DNA of 15,044 nucleotides. It comes from an uncultured Streptococcus sp. Lineage in GTDB: Bacteria; Bacillota; Bacilli; Lactobacillales; Streptococcaceae. Positions 1 to 6,003 of this stretch are shown here, in pieces (position 1 is the first letter of the stretch; the number at the start of each line of letters is the position of its first letter). The DNA lies in NCBI RefSeq assembly GCF_938020365.1, contig NZ_CALIIB010000093.1, positions 1-15,044 of the forward strand, in the 5' to 3' direction. The notes beneath the pieces were generated by a model. The model saw nothing but the letters and a program-made list of their open reading frames with translations, was not told the origin of the DNA and made no database searches. A program made the position numbers and the translations under genes.

Positions 1-346
1 CGATTTCTTTAATTCCCCCAATACCAGAAGCCACGATGACACCAAAGCGATCTTTGTCGATTGCTTCTACATCAAGATTGGCATTTGTTACCGCTTCTTG
101 AGCTGCATACAAGGCATATAAAGAATAGTTGTCAAAACGATTGGTATCTTTCTTGATAAAGTATTTATCAAAAGGAAAGTCTTGGACTTCAGCCGCATTA
201 TGAACAGCAAAATCGCTATGATCAAACTTGGTGATGGGACCAATCCCAATCTTACCTTCTTTTAAACTATTCCAAAATTCTTCTGGTGTATTTCCGATGG
301 GAGAGGTTAAGCCATAACCTGTCACAACAACTCGATTTAGTTTCAT
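1..346 (-). CDS. fabF: FabF, beta-ketoacyl-ACP synthase II (N-terminal part)
   Basis: This is the first 115 codons of a 3-ketoacyl-ACP synthase II; the rest lies beyond the left edge. It begins MKLNRVVVTGYGLTSPIGN, the standard start of the KAS-I/II family, and continues with an NRFDNYSLYALYAAQEA stretch and ASGIGGIKEI, both typical of FabF. The catalytic Cys and His residues are outside the window. FabF condenses malonyl-ACP with the growing acyl-ACP in each elongation round. The start at 346 is supported by AAAGGAG six bases upstream. It follows fabG by 50 bases on the same strand, with no clear promoter or terminator between, so it is probably in the same transcript. In streptococci accB, fabZ and accCDA normally follow. 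Confidence 0.95.
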   Translation of the reverse strand, partial: MKLNRVVVTGYGLTSPIGNTPEEFWNSLKEGKIGIGPITKFDHSDFAVHNAAEVQDFPFDKYFIKKDTNRFDNYSLYALYAAQEAVTNANLDVEAIDKDRFGVIVASGIGGIKEI

Positions 347-396
347 AGTGAACTCCTTTATGATAATTGGTAAACTGTCAAATCCAAATTCAGCAA

Positions 397-1131
397 TTAC
401 TGCATTGTCAGTCCGCCATCAATCGCGATGACCTGACCAGTAAGGTATTCCTGACCTGCTAAGAATAGGGCAACATCCGCCACTTCTTCGGTATTTCCGA
501 ACCGCTTCATTGGGATTTGAGCCAGAGAAGCTTCTTTGATTTTTTCAGAAAGCCCGTCTGTCATATCCGATTCGATAAAGCCTGGGGCAATCACATTGAC
601 ACGGATATTACGCCCAGCTACCTCACGAGCAACCGACTTAGAAAATCCAATCAAGCCAGCTTTAGAGGCTGCATAGTTGGCCTGACCGACATTACCAGTC
701 AAACCGACAACACTTGATAGGTTGATAATTGCTCCCTGACGAGCCTTGGTCATTGGTTTCAAGACAGCTTGCGTCATATTGAAGGCTCCAGTCAGATTGA
801 CCTTCAGCACTTGCTCGAAGTCTTCCTCTGTCATCTTGAGCATAATCTTATCGCGGGTAATTCCAGCATTGTTGACCAAGATATCTACAGAACCCAAAGC
901 CGCAATCGCCTCCTCAACCATTCGCTTAGCATCAGCGCCATCAGACACATCGCCTGAAATAGCCACGACCTTTATTGGATAGCCAGCAAACTCAGCTAAA
1001 ACTTCGTCCGAAATTTGTCCGCGCCCGTTCAAGACAATATTGGCACCTGCACTTGCAAACTTATGTGCAATGGCCAAACCAATCCCACGGCTAGAGCCAG
1101 TAATAAAAACATTTTTATTCTTTAATTCCAT
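397..1131 (-). CDS. fabG: FabG, 3-oxoacyl-ACP reductase
   Basis: This is a 244-residue short-chain dehydrogenase that reduces 3-ketoacyl-ACP to 3-hydroxyacyl-ACP with NADPH, the first reduction of FASII elongation. The Rossmann glycine motif TGSSRGIG is at residues 11-18, NNAG at 87-90, and the catalytic tetrad is N112, S140, Y153 and K157 (YAASK). The C-terminus GQVIAIDGGLTMQ is characteristic of FabG. Length is normal. The start follows GGGG eight bases upstream, and only 12 bases separate it from the fabD stop, so it is co-transcribed and probably translationally linked to fabD. No residue is missing. Confidence 0.97.
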   Translation of the reverse strand: MELKNKNVFITGSSRGIGLAIAHKFASAGANIVLNGRGQISDEVLAEFAGYPIKVVAISGDVSDGADAKRMVEEAIAALGSVDILVNNAGITRDKIMLKMTEEDFEQVLKVNLTGAFNMTQAVLKPMTKARQGAIINLSSVVGLTGNVGQANYAASKAGLIGFSKSVAREVAGRNIRVNVIAPGFIESDMTDGLSEKIKEASLAQIPMKRFGNTEEVADVALFLAGQEYLTGQVIAIDGGLTMQ

Positions 1132-1143
1132 TGATATTCCCCA

Positions 1144-2064
1144 TTATTTTTCCAGTAGGGCTGTCAAAGTCTCTACACTTTCAACAGAATGAACAATTGC
1201 CGATTTATCAATTTTCTTCATAAAGCCAGACAGGACTTTCCCTGGGCCAATCTCGATAAATTCTGTCACACCAGCTTCCTGCATTTTAGCGATACTGTCA
1301 TAGAAACGAACTGGTTCCATGACCTGACGGGTCAGCAATTCCTTAATTCTGCCAGCTTCCATAATATCCGCTTCTGTATTTCCCACTAGTGGAAGCTGAA
1401 ATTCAGCAAATTCCGTTTCAGCCAAAACCCGAGCTAATTTTTCACTGGCTGGTTTCAAGAGCGCTGTATGGAAAGGACCAGAAACATTCAGCGGAATCAA
1501 GCGTTTCACACCTGCTTCCTTGAGCAATTCCACCGCCTTATCCACCGCTGCCACATCTCCCCCGATGACGATTTGACCTGGAGTGTTGTAATTAGCTGGA
1601 GAGACCACGCCCAGCTGGCTAGCTGTCTGGCAGACTTCTTCAATAAGAGCCACATCCGCATTCAGGACCGCAACCATCTTTCCAGAACCAGCAGGAGCTG
1701 CTTCCTCCATGAAAGCTCCACGTTTTGCAACTAGAGCTACCGCTGTTTTGAAGTCCAGCGCGCCAGCAGCTACCAAGGCAGAGTATTCACCTAGAGAGAG
1801 GCCAGCCACCATATCAGGACGGATTCCTTTTTCTCCCAGCAGGCGATAAATAGCAAGAGAAATTGTCAAAATTGCTGGTTGAGTATAGCGAGTTTGGTTG
1901 AGTTTTTCTTCATCTTGGTCAATCAATGCCCGAACATCATAGCCCAGAACTTGACTCGCTTCCTCAAAAGTCGCCTTGACCACATCATACCGCTCATAGA
2001 GGTCACGAGCCATTCCCAGATATTGGGCTCCCTGACCGGCAAAGAGAAAGGCTGTTTTAGTCAT
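1144..2064 (-). CDS. fabD: FabD, malonyl-CoA:ACP transacylase
   Basis: FabD moves malonyl from CoA to ACP, supplying the two-carbon donor for FabH and FabF. The 306-residue protein starts MTKTAFLFAGQGAQYLGM, with the family's GQGAQ motif. The nucleophile is S90 in GLSLG (88-92), with R115 and H199 (GPFHT) completing the active site. The open frame extends upstream to 2247, but that part is out-of-frame fabK sequence; the start at 2064 matches the family length and gives an eight-base overlap with the end of fabK (ATGACTAA). This overlap implies translational coupling between fabK and fabD. AGGAG lies just upstream inside fabK. Confidence 0.96.
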   Translation of the reverse strand: MTKTAFLFAGQGAQYLGMARDLYERYDVVKATFEEASQVLGYDVRALIDQDEEKLNQTRYTQPAILTISLAIYRLLGEKGIRPDMVAGLSLGEYSALVAAGALDFKTAVALVAKRGAFMEEAAPAGSGKMVAVLNADVALIEEVCQTASQLGVVSPANYNTPGQIVIGGDVAAVDKAVELLKEAGVKRLIPLNVSGPFHTALLKPASEKLARVLAETEFAEFQLPLVGNTEADIMEAGRIKELLTRQVMEPVRFYDSIAKMQEAGVTEFIEIGPGKVLSGFMKKIDKSAIVHSVESVETLTALLEK

Positions 2065-3031
2065 TTCTAGTAACTCCTGCCCAACGTTTTGCTTCTTGCT
2101 GAATCTTTTCAGCAGCGCCATAGTAAAGATCCTTAAGGATTTCTTCGACCGTTTCTTCCTTGCTGACCAAGCCGGCAATCTGACCAGACATGACGGAACC
2201 ATTTTCCACATCGCCACGGACAACTGCATTGGCCAAGGCACCAGCACCTAGATTTTCAAAAACAGTCAAGTCTGGAGTTTCTTGCTTGAAGGCCTCTTTT
2301 TCTGCCTTTTCGAAGTCACGCGTCAGCTTATTCTTGATAGCACGAACCGCATGGCCGAAATGCTGAGCAGAGATTGTCGTATCAATATCACGAGCCTTCA
2401 AGATCATATCTTTATAATTTTGGTGGGCATTGGATTCCTTAGCCACGACGAAGCGTGTTCCGACCTGAACAGCCTCTGCCCCCAACATGAAGCCAGCTGC
2501 AGCACCAGAGCCATCCGCAATACCACCAGCTGCAATAACTGGAATGCTGACTGCTTCTACAACCTGACGAACCAAGGTCATGGTCGTTAACTTACCGATG
2601 TGACCACCGGCTTCCATCCCTTCAGCAATGACGGCATCCGCTCCGATTTTTTCCATCCGTTTAGCCAGAGCCACACTTGGTACAACAGGAATCACAGTAA
2701 TACCTGCTTCGTGGAAACGAGCCATGTACTTACTTGGATTGCCGGCACCAGTCGTTACCACTTTTACCCCCTCTTCAATGACGAGGTCCACGATGTCATC
2801 TACAAAAGGCGACAAAAGCATGATATTGACACCGAAAGGACGATCCGTCAAAGACTTAATCTTGTCAATATTGGCTTTCACCACTTCCTTAGGCGCATTT
2901 CCACCACCAATGATCCCAAGACCACCAGCCTTTGAAACCGCACCAGCCAAGTCACCATCTGCGACCCAGGCCATACCACCTTGGAAAATAGGGTATTTAA
3001 TATCTAATAATTCTGTAATTCGTGTTTGCAT
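2057..3031 (-). CDS. fabK: FabK, FMN-dependent enoyl-ACP reductase II
   Basis: FabK carries out the last reduction of each elongation cycle, using FMN and NAD(P)H. It is a 324-residue TIM-barrel protein of the nitronate monooxygenase/2-nitropropane dioxygenase-like family. It begins MQTRITELLDIKYPIFQGGM, and has the GMEAGGHIG motif (138-146) with H144, plus the phosphate-binding AAGGIADGSG segment and GAEAVQVGTRF. Streptococci use FabK in place of the triclosan-sensitive FabI, and no FabI-like gene is seen here. It is separated from acpP by 129 bases holding a hairpin and a FabT-type palindrome, so it likely begins a second transcription unit of the cluster. The ribosome site is GGAAGG, followed by TATT and the ATG. 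Confidence 0.96.
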   Translation of the reverse strand: MQTRITELLDIKYPIFQGGMAWVADGDLAGAVSKAGGLGIIGGGNAPKEVVKANIDKIKSLTDRPFGVNIMLLSPFVDDIVDLVIEEGVKVVTTGAGNPSKYMARFHEAGITVIPVVPSVALAKRMEKIGADAVIAEGMEAGGHIGKLTTMTLVRQVVEAVSIPVIAAGGIADGSGAAAGFMLGAEAVQVGTRFVVAKESNAHQNYKDMILKARDIDTTISAQHFGHAVRAIKNKLTRDFEKAEKEAFKQETPDLTVFENLGAGALANAVVRGDVENGSVMSGQIAGLVSKEETVEEILKDLYYGAAEKIQQEAKRWAGVTRND

Positions 3032-3097
3032 AATACCTTCCTCTAATCATTGCTTAAGTAATAGCTTGAGCTAAAGCTGCTAGATAGCAGACTTTTT

Positions 3098-3114
3098 ACT
3101 TTGACAGTCAAACT
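3098..3114 (-). promoter_or_regulatory. FabT-type operator upstream of fabK
   Basis: The palindrome TTTGACTGTCAAA (minus strand) lies at 3100-3112, with one more matched base on each side (AGTTTGA and TCAAAGT, 3098-3114). It fits the TTTGA-N3-TCAAA pattern of streptococcal FabT sites and lies 67 bases before the fabK start. A clear -10 was not found; TATCTA with an upstream TG follows 19 bases downstream of TTGACT, a long spacing. Confidence 0.8.
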
Positions 3115-3129
3115 ATTACCTAAACAAGA

Positions 3130-3151
3130 GAGAATATCTTGCGATACTCTC
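3130..3151 (-). terminator. GCAA-tetraloop hairpin after acpP, weak terminator or processing site
   Basis: On the minus strand, GAGAGTATC pairs with GATATTCTC through nine positions (one G-U), closed by a GCAA tetraloop. It lies just after the acpP stop and is followed by CTTGTTT, a poor U-tract. It may be a leaky terminator or a 3'-end stabiliser for acpP mRNA rather than a full stop, since fabK lies beyond. Confidence 0.45.
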
Positions 3152-3160
3152 AAATCTTTA

Positions 3161-3385
3161 TTATTTTGTTTTTTCTTCTACGTAAGCAACCAAGTCACCA
3201 ACTGTTTTCAAGCCTTCTTCAGTTTCGATTTGGATGTCAAATGCATCTTCGATTTCTGAGATTACTTGGAACAAATCCAATGAATCTGCTTCAAGATCAT
3301 CGAAAGTTGACTCAAGTGTAACTTCTGATGGCTCTTTACCAAGTTCTTCAACGATAATTTCTTGTACTTTTTCAAATACTGCCAT
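3161..3385 (-). CDS. acpP: Acyl carrier protein of FASII
   Basis: This 74-residue acidic protein is the fatty-acid acyl carrier. The phosphopantetheine attachment serine is S35 in LEADSLDLFQ, followed by the conserved acidic helix QVISEIEDAFDIQIE that docks FASII enzymes. It lies between fabH and fabK, as in other streptococci. The start at 3385 has AAAGGAG upstream. The 54 bases after fabH contain a small GAAA-tetraloop hairpin and a 16-base AT palindrome just before the ribosome site, and the 3' side has a GCAA-tetraloop hairpin, so the acpP message may be processed or terminated separately, as fits a highly abundant protein. Confidence 0.97.
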   Translation of the reverse strand: MAVFEKVQEIIVEELGKEPSEVTLESTFDDLEADSLDLFQVISEIEDAFDIQIETEEGLKTVGDLVAYVEEKTK

Positions 3386-3419
3386 GGATAGACTCCTTTA
3401 AAAATATATATTTTTATCT

Positions 3420-3433
3420 ATGTGTTTCCACAT
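3420..3433 (-). other. Small GAAA-tetraloop hairpin between fabH and acpP
   Basis: ATGTG and CACAT pair around a GAAA loop on the minus strand, just after the fabH stop. Next to it, 3400-3415 is a 16-base AT palindrome lying directly before the acpP ribosome site. Both could influence mRNA processing or acpP translation; no function is shown. Confidence 0.4.
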
Positions 3434-3439
3434 GATTAA

Positions 3440-4414
3440 CTAAATTGTAACAATAAGCGTGCCCCATGTCAAACCTCCACCGAAACCTGACAACAAAACT
3501 GTCTGGTCTCCGTTCAACTTAATCAAGTCCTGTTGAACACACTCAGATAATAAAATCGGGATACTGGCTGCACTAGTATTGCCATACTCCATCATATTGG
3601 CAGGCAGTTTTTCCCTAGAAACTCCGAGCTTCTTAGCCATTTTTTCTAAAATTCGGATATTGGCCTGATGCAAGAGCAGACAGTCAAGCTCCTCCACTGA
3701 AAACGGACTCTCTTCAATGGTGTTTTTGATAGAATTAGCTACATCGCGAATAGCAAAGTCAAAGATTGCGCGACCTTCCATTTTCAAATAGCGGTCATCA
3801 GCTTGCTTTTCCGAAAAGGGAGAGGACAAACCAAGTCCACCACAAGTCAAGCTCTGACCTCTCAAACCATCAGTAAACTGACTTTCAGCCCAAAAATGCT
3901 GCTTTTCTGCCGCTTCAAGCAAGACTCCCCCAGCCCCATCACCAAATAAGACTGATGTCGCACGATCCGACCAATCAACGACCTTCGAAAGCGTTTCGCT
4001 ACCGATGACCAAACCTCTTTGATAGCGACCAGAGGAAATGAACTTTTCTCCAGTTGATAAGGCAAAAATAAAGCCACTGCAAGCTGCCGTCAAGTCAAAA
4101 GCAAAAGCCTTGGCAGCTCCAATATTAGCCTGCACTCTAGCTGCAGTTGACGGCATCATAGAATCCGGAGTGATCGTCGCAACAATGATAAAATCAAGCT
4201 GATCAGCAGACAGCTGAGCCTTTTCTAGCAATTGCTCAGCAACCTTTGTAGCTAAATCACTTGTTGACTCAGTCCGAGATAAATGTCGTTGTTTGATACC
4301 TGTTCGACTTGAGATCCATTCATCACTTGTATCCATCATCTTAGCCAGATCATCATTTGTGACAATCTGCTCTGGAGCATAATGAGCTACTTGAGTAATT
4401 CTTGCATAGTTCAT
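3440..4414 (-). CDS. fabH: FabH, beta-ketoacyl-ACP synthase III
   Basis: FabH begins fatty-acid synthesis by condensing a short acyl-CoA primer with malonyl-ACP. The 324-residue protein has the thiolase-fold catalytic triad C112 (in DLTAACSGF), H249 (LLLHQAN) and N279 (YGNTSAAS), numbers almost equal to those of the E. coli enzyme. The C-terminal GFGGGLTWGTLIV is typical. It overlaps the fabT stop by one base (TAATG), which indicates translational coupling to the repressor gene. Length and active site are intact. Confidence 0.97.
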   Translation of the reverse strand: MNYARITQVAHYAPEQIVTNDDLAKMMDTSDEWISSRTGIKQRHLSRTESTSDLATKVAEQLLEKAQLSADQLDFIIVATITPDSMMPSTAARVQANIGAAKAFAFDLTAACSGFIFALSTGEKFISSGRYQRGLVIGSETLSKVVDWSDRATSVLFGDGAGGVLLEAAEKQHFWAESQFTDGLRGQSLTCGGLGLSSPFSEKQADDRYLKMEGRAIFDFAIRDVANSIKNTIEESPFSVEELDCLLLHQANIRILEKMAKKLGVSREKLPANMMEYGNTSAASIPILLSECVQQDLIKLNGDQTVLLSGFGGGLTWGTLIVTI

Positions 4415-4848
4415 TATTTCAACTCCTCTAAAAAATTATACAAGTTCTGCAAACCTTTTTGCATTGCATTTTTTTCTTCTGAGGACATTCCTTCCACTAC
4501 TTGCATGACCATGCGATTGTGGAATCGTTTATGAAGGCGATACAAGAGCCTCCCTTTCTTAGTCAAGCTCAGATGAACCACGCGACGGTCAATGGATGAA
4601 CGACGGCGCTCGATATACCCTTTACGCTCCAAATTATTCAAGCTAGTTGTGACAGTCCCCAAAGTGACTAACAATTCCTTTGAAATATCGCTTGGAGTCG
4701 CATTAGGCATGCTACCAATAACATCAATAGTGTGCATTTCTTTAATGGAGACGTCTTTAAATTGACTGCCTCGGAGGCTGGACTCTTCAATAACCAAAAC
4801 ATTATTAAAAATGGATGTTAAATAATCATTGACTAATTGATAATTCAA
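4414..4848 (-). CDS. fabT: FabT, MarR-family repressor of fatty-acid genes
   Basis: FabT is a winged-helix repressor that, with acyl-ACP as corepressor, lowers FASII transcription when fatty acids are available (known for pneumococcal FabT). The 144-residue product has the MarR layout: an N-terminal dimerisation helix, then a helix-turn-helix over about residues 54-76 (PSDISKELLVTLGTVTTSLN), and a wing rich in Arg (RRRSSIDRRVVHLSLTKKGR, about 81-100). The start codon is TTG at 4846-4848, chosen because GGAGG lies seven bases upstream and no ATG fits. It is first in the fabT-fabH-acpP unit, and two FabT-type palindromes sit in front of it, so it is probably autoregulated. Confidence 0.95.
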   Translation of the reverse strand: MNYQLVNDYLTSIFNNVLVIEESSLRGSQFKDVSIKEMHTIDVIGSMPNATPSDISKELLVTLGTVTTSLNNLERKGYIERRRSSIDRRVVHLSLTKKGRLLYRLHKRFHNRMVMQVVEGMSSEEKNAMQKGLQNLYNFLEELK

Positions 4849-4869
4849 ACCAACACCTCCTTCATAAAT

Positions 4870-4886
4870 ACTTTGACAATCAAAGT
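4870..4886 (-). promoter_or_regulatory. FabT-type operator at the fabT promoter
   Basis: ACTTTGATTGTCAAAGT on the minus strand is a 17-base palindrome, perfect apart from the three central bases. It begins within the -10 hexamer of the fabT promoter and covers the expected transcription start, an arrangement suited to repression. It implies autoregulation of fabT-fabH-acpP. Confidence 0.85.
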
Positions 4887-4912
4887 TTATCAGATCTCAA
4901 AATATTTTGCAA
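4884..4912 (-). promoter_or_regulatory. Promoter of fabT
   Basis: The -35 is TTGCAA (4907-4912), the spacer is 17 bases, and the -10 is TAAACT (4884-4889) with an upstream TG one base away (extended -10). The operator directly overlaps the downstream edge. The expected start is near 4877, giving a leader of about 30 bases before the TTG start. Confidence 0.75.
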
Positions 4913-4929
4913 GTCTTTTTGAAAATTTA

Positions 4930-4942
4930 TTTGATTTTCAAA
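4930..4942 (-). promoter_or_regulatory. Second FabT-like palindrome upstream of fabT
   Basis: TTTGAAAATCAAA matches TTTGA-N3-TCAAA. It is centred 58 bases upstream of the main fabT operator, upstream of the -35. The flanking bases are AT-rich and less symmetric than in the main site, so this may be a weaker or auxiliary site. Confidence 0.5.
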
Positions 4943-4966
4943 CAATTTTCTTATCCTGCAAAATCC

Positions 4967-5758
4967 TTACTTACCTGTAAATTGTGGACGCCGCTTCTCA
5001 GTATAAGCTTGGACACCTTCTTTGAAGTCCTCAGTGAAAGCCAGGGATTTCTGCAAAGCCAACTCCAGCTCTGCATACTCTTTCCAACCGCTGAAGAGAC
5101 TCTTCCAGACCATTTCTTTCATGGCTCTGTAAGAATTCAGCGAGCCACGTTTTAGCTTTTTCAGCAACTGTTCCGTTGTTTTTTCCAGTTTTTCTGCTTC
5201 ACAAACCTTATAGAGCAAACCATAATCCAGAGCCTTCTCTGCAGTCAGGGCCTCTCCAGTCATAACCAAATGGGTTGCCCGAGTCACACCAATTGCCCGA
5301 GTTAGTAAATACAATCCACCAGCATCTGGCGCTAGCCCCACTCCCACAAAAGCTTGAATGAATCGAGATTTTTCCGTCGCAATGCAGAAATCTGCAGCCA
5401 CGACCATATTGGCAGCTGCACCAGCAACAGGGCCATCCACACTCATAATAACTGGCTTGGGTAGCCGTTTCATGGCAAAAGAAATGTCATTGACCAGCTC
5501 TGCAATTTTTACCAAGGATTGAATATCGTCAGCACTGACAGCTCTTTGCATCTCAGCTAGGTCGCCACCGACAGAAAAGACCTTCCCATTGGCATTGATC
5601 ACTAAAAACTTCACTGCCTCATCATTTGCGGCCAGCTCAATCGCTTCTAAAATCTCCTCACACATGGGAATATTGAAACCATTTGAAACTTCAGGACGAT
5701 TGAAGGTAATAGTTGCCACTTCATCAACTACCTTATAAAGAATACCATTAAAAGTCAT
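4967..5758 (-). CDS. fabM: FabM, trans-2,cis-3-decenoyl-ACP isomerase
   Basis: FabM is a crotonase-fold isomerase that converts trans-2- to cis-3-decenoyl-ACP, the branch point for unsaturated fatty acids in streptococci, which lack FabA. The 263-residue protein has the crotonase features FSVGGDLAEM (61-70, first oxyanion-hole segment), DGPVAGAAANM (108-118, second segment) and LAPDAGG (142-148), where D145 is a candidate catalytic acid. The FabM name rests partly on its position next to fabT; by fold alone it could be a generic enoyl-CoA hydratase. The start has GGAG upstream. It has its own promoter with a FabT-type palindrome, and 118 bases with another promoter separate it from fabT. Confidence 0.92.
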   Translation of the reverse strand: MTFNGILYKVVDEVATITFNRPEVSNGFNIPMCEEILEAIELAANDEAVKFLVINANGKVFSVGGDLAEMQRAVSADDIQSLVKIAELVNDISFAMKRLPKPVIMSVDGPVAGAAANMVVAADFCIATEKSRFIQAFVGVGLAPDAGGLYLLTRAIGVTRATHLVMTGEALTAEKALDYGLLYKVCEAEKLEKTTEQLLKKLKRGSLNSYRAMKEMVWKSLFSGWKEYAELELALQKSLAFTEDFKEGVQAYTEKRRPQFTGK

Positions 5759-5810
5759 TCTAACTCCATTCCAGACTGGGTAATTACAGTCGTTTTCTTT
5801 TATAATTAAA

Positions 5811-5829
5811 TAATTTGATAATCAAATTA
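5811..5829 (-). promoter_or_regulatory. FabT-type operator at the fabM promoter
   Basis: TAATTTGATAATCAAATTA is a 19-base palindrome apart from the central base, and the longest of the four in the window. It starts at the end of a -10 hexamer TATAAT (5826-5831, minus), exactly the geometry seen at fabT, with a possible -35 TTACAT at 5850-5855 and 18-base spacing. GGAG precedes the fabM ATG 50-odd bases further on. Confidence 0.8.
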
Positions 5830-5946
5830 TATTTATTCTAGCATAAAAGATGTAAGAAAGAAAACAAAAACTAGAAAATTTGATTTCATATTCGCTTTTT
5901 ACTTATTTTTGCAACAAATTTACATAAAGCAGTGCTTCTGATAGAT

Positions 5947-5975
5947 TTGCAAAATTTTCAGAATTTTGTTATAAT
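5947..5975 (+). promoter_or_regulatory. Promoter of the aspartate kinase gene
   Basis: TTGCAA (5947-5952), a 17-base spacer and TATAAT (5970-5975) with an upstream TG (5967-5968) form a strong sigma-A promoter. The start would be near 5982, leaving a leader of about 22 bases. Confidence 0.85.
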
Positions 5976-5979
5976 TTTT

Positions 5980-5996
5980 CCTAAATCGTGTTTAGG
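5980..5996 (+). promoter_or_regulatory. Inverted repeat overlapping the lysC ribosome site
   Basis: CCTAAA and TTTAGG flank a five-base loop, and the second arm includes the first bases of the AGGAG ribosome site. If the transcript begins at or before 5980 the stem could mask the site; if it begins near 5983 only part of the stem forms. It could also be a protein-binding site. No regulator is identified. Confidence 0.45.
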
Positions 5997-6003
5997 AGTT
6001 TCT

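Noticed and set aside
372..390. FabT-like half-site between fabG and fabF
   Set aside because: Only one arm (TTTGACAG) matches; the other arm is TTTAC, so it is not a full palindrome.
2065..2247. N-terminal extension of the fabD reading frame
   Set aside because: The extra 61 residues are fabK sequence read in another frame; the FabD family starts at MTKTAFLFAGQGAQ and has the ribosome site just before.
2628..3074. 148-codon plus-strand frame over fabK
   Set aside because: Antisense shadow of fabK with no family resemblance and no ribosome site.
3862..4077. 71-codon minus-strand frame inside fabH
   Set aside because: Overlaps fabH in another frame and has no independent support.
5876..5892. 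FabT-like half-site (TTTGATTTCAT) before lysC
   Set aside because: The second arm lacks TCAAA; the sequence is AT-rich and a chance match is likely.
5932..6003. Longer aspartokinase start
   Set aside because: A strong promoter lies inside the extension and AGGAG precedes the ATG at 6004, where the conserved kinase motif begins.
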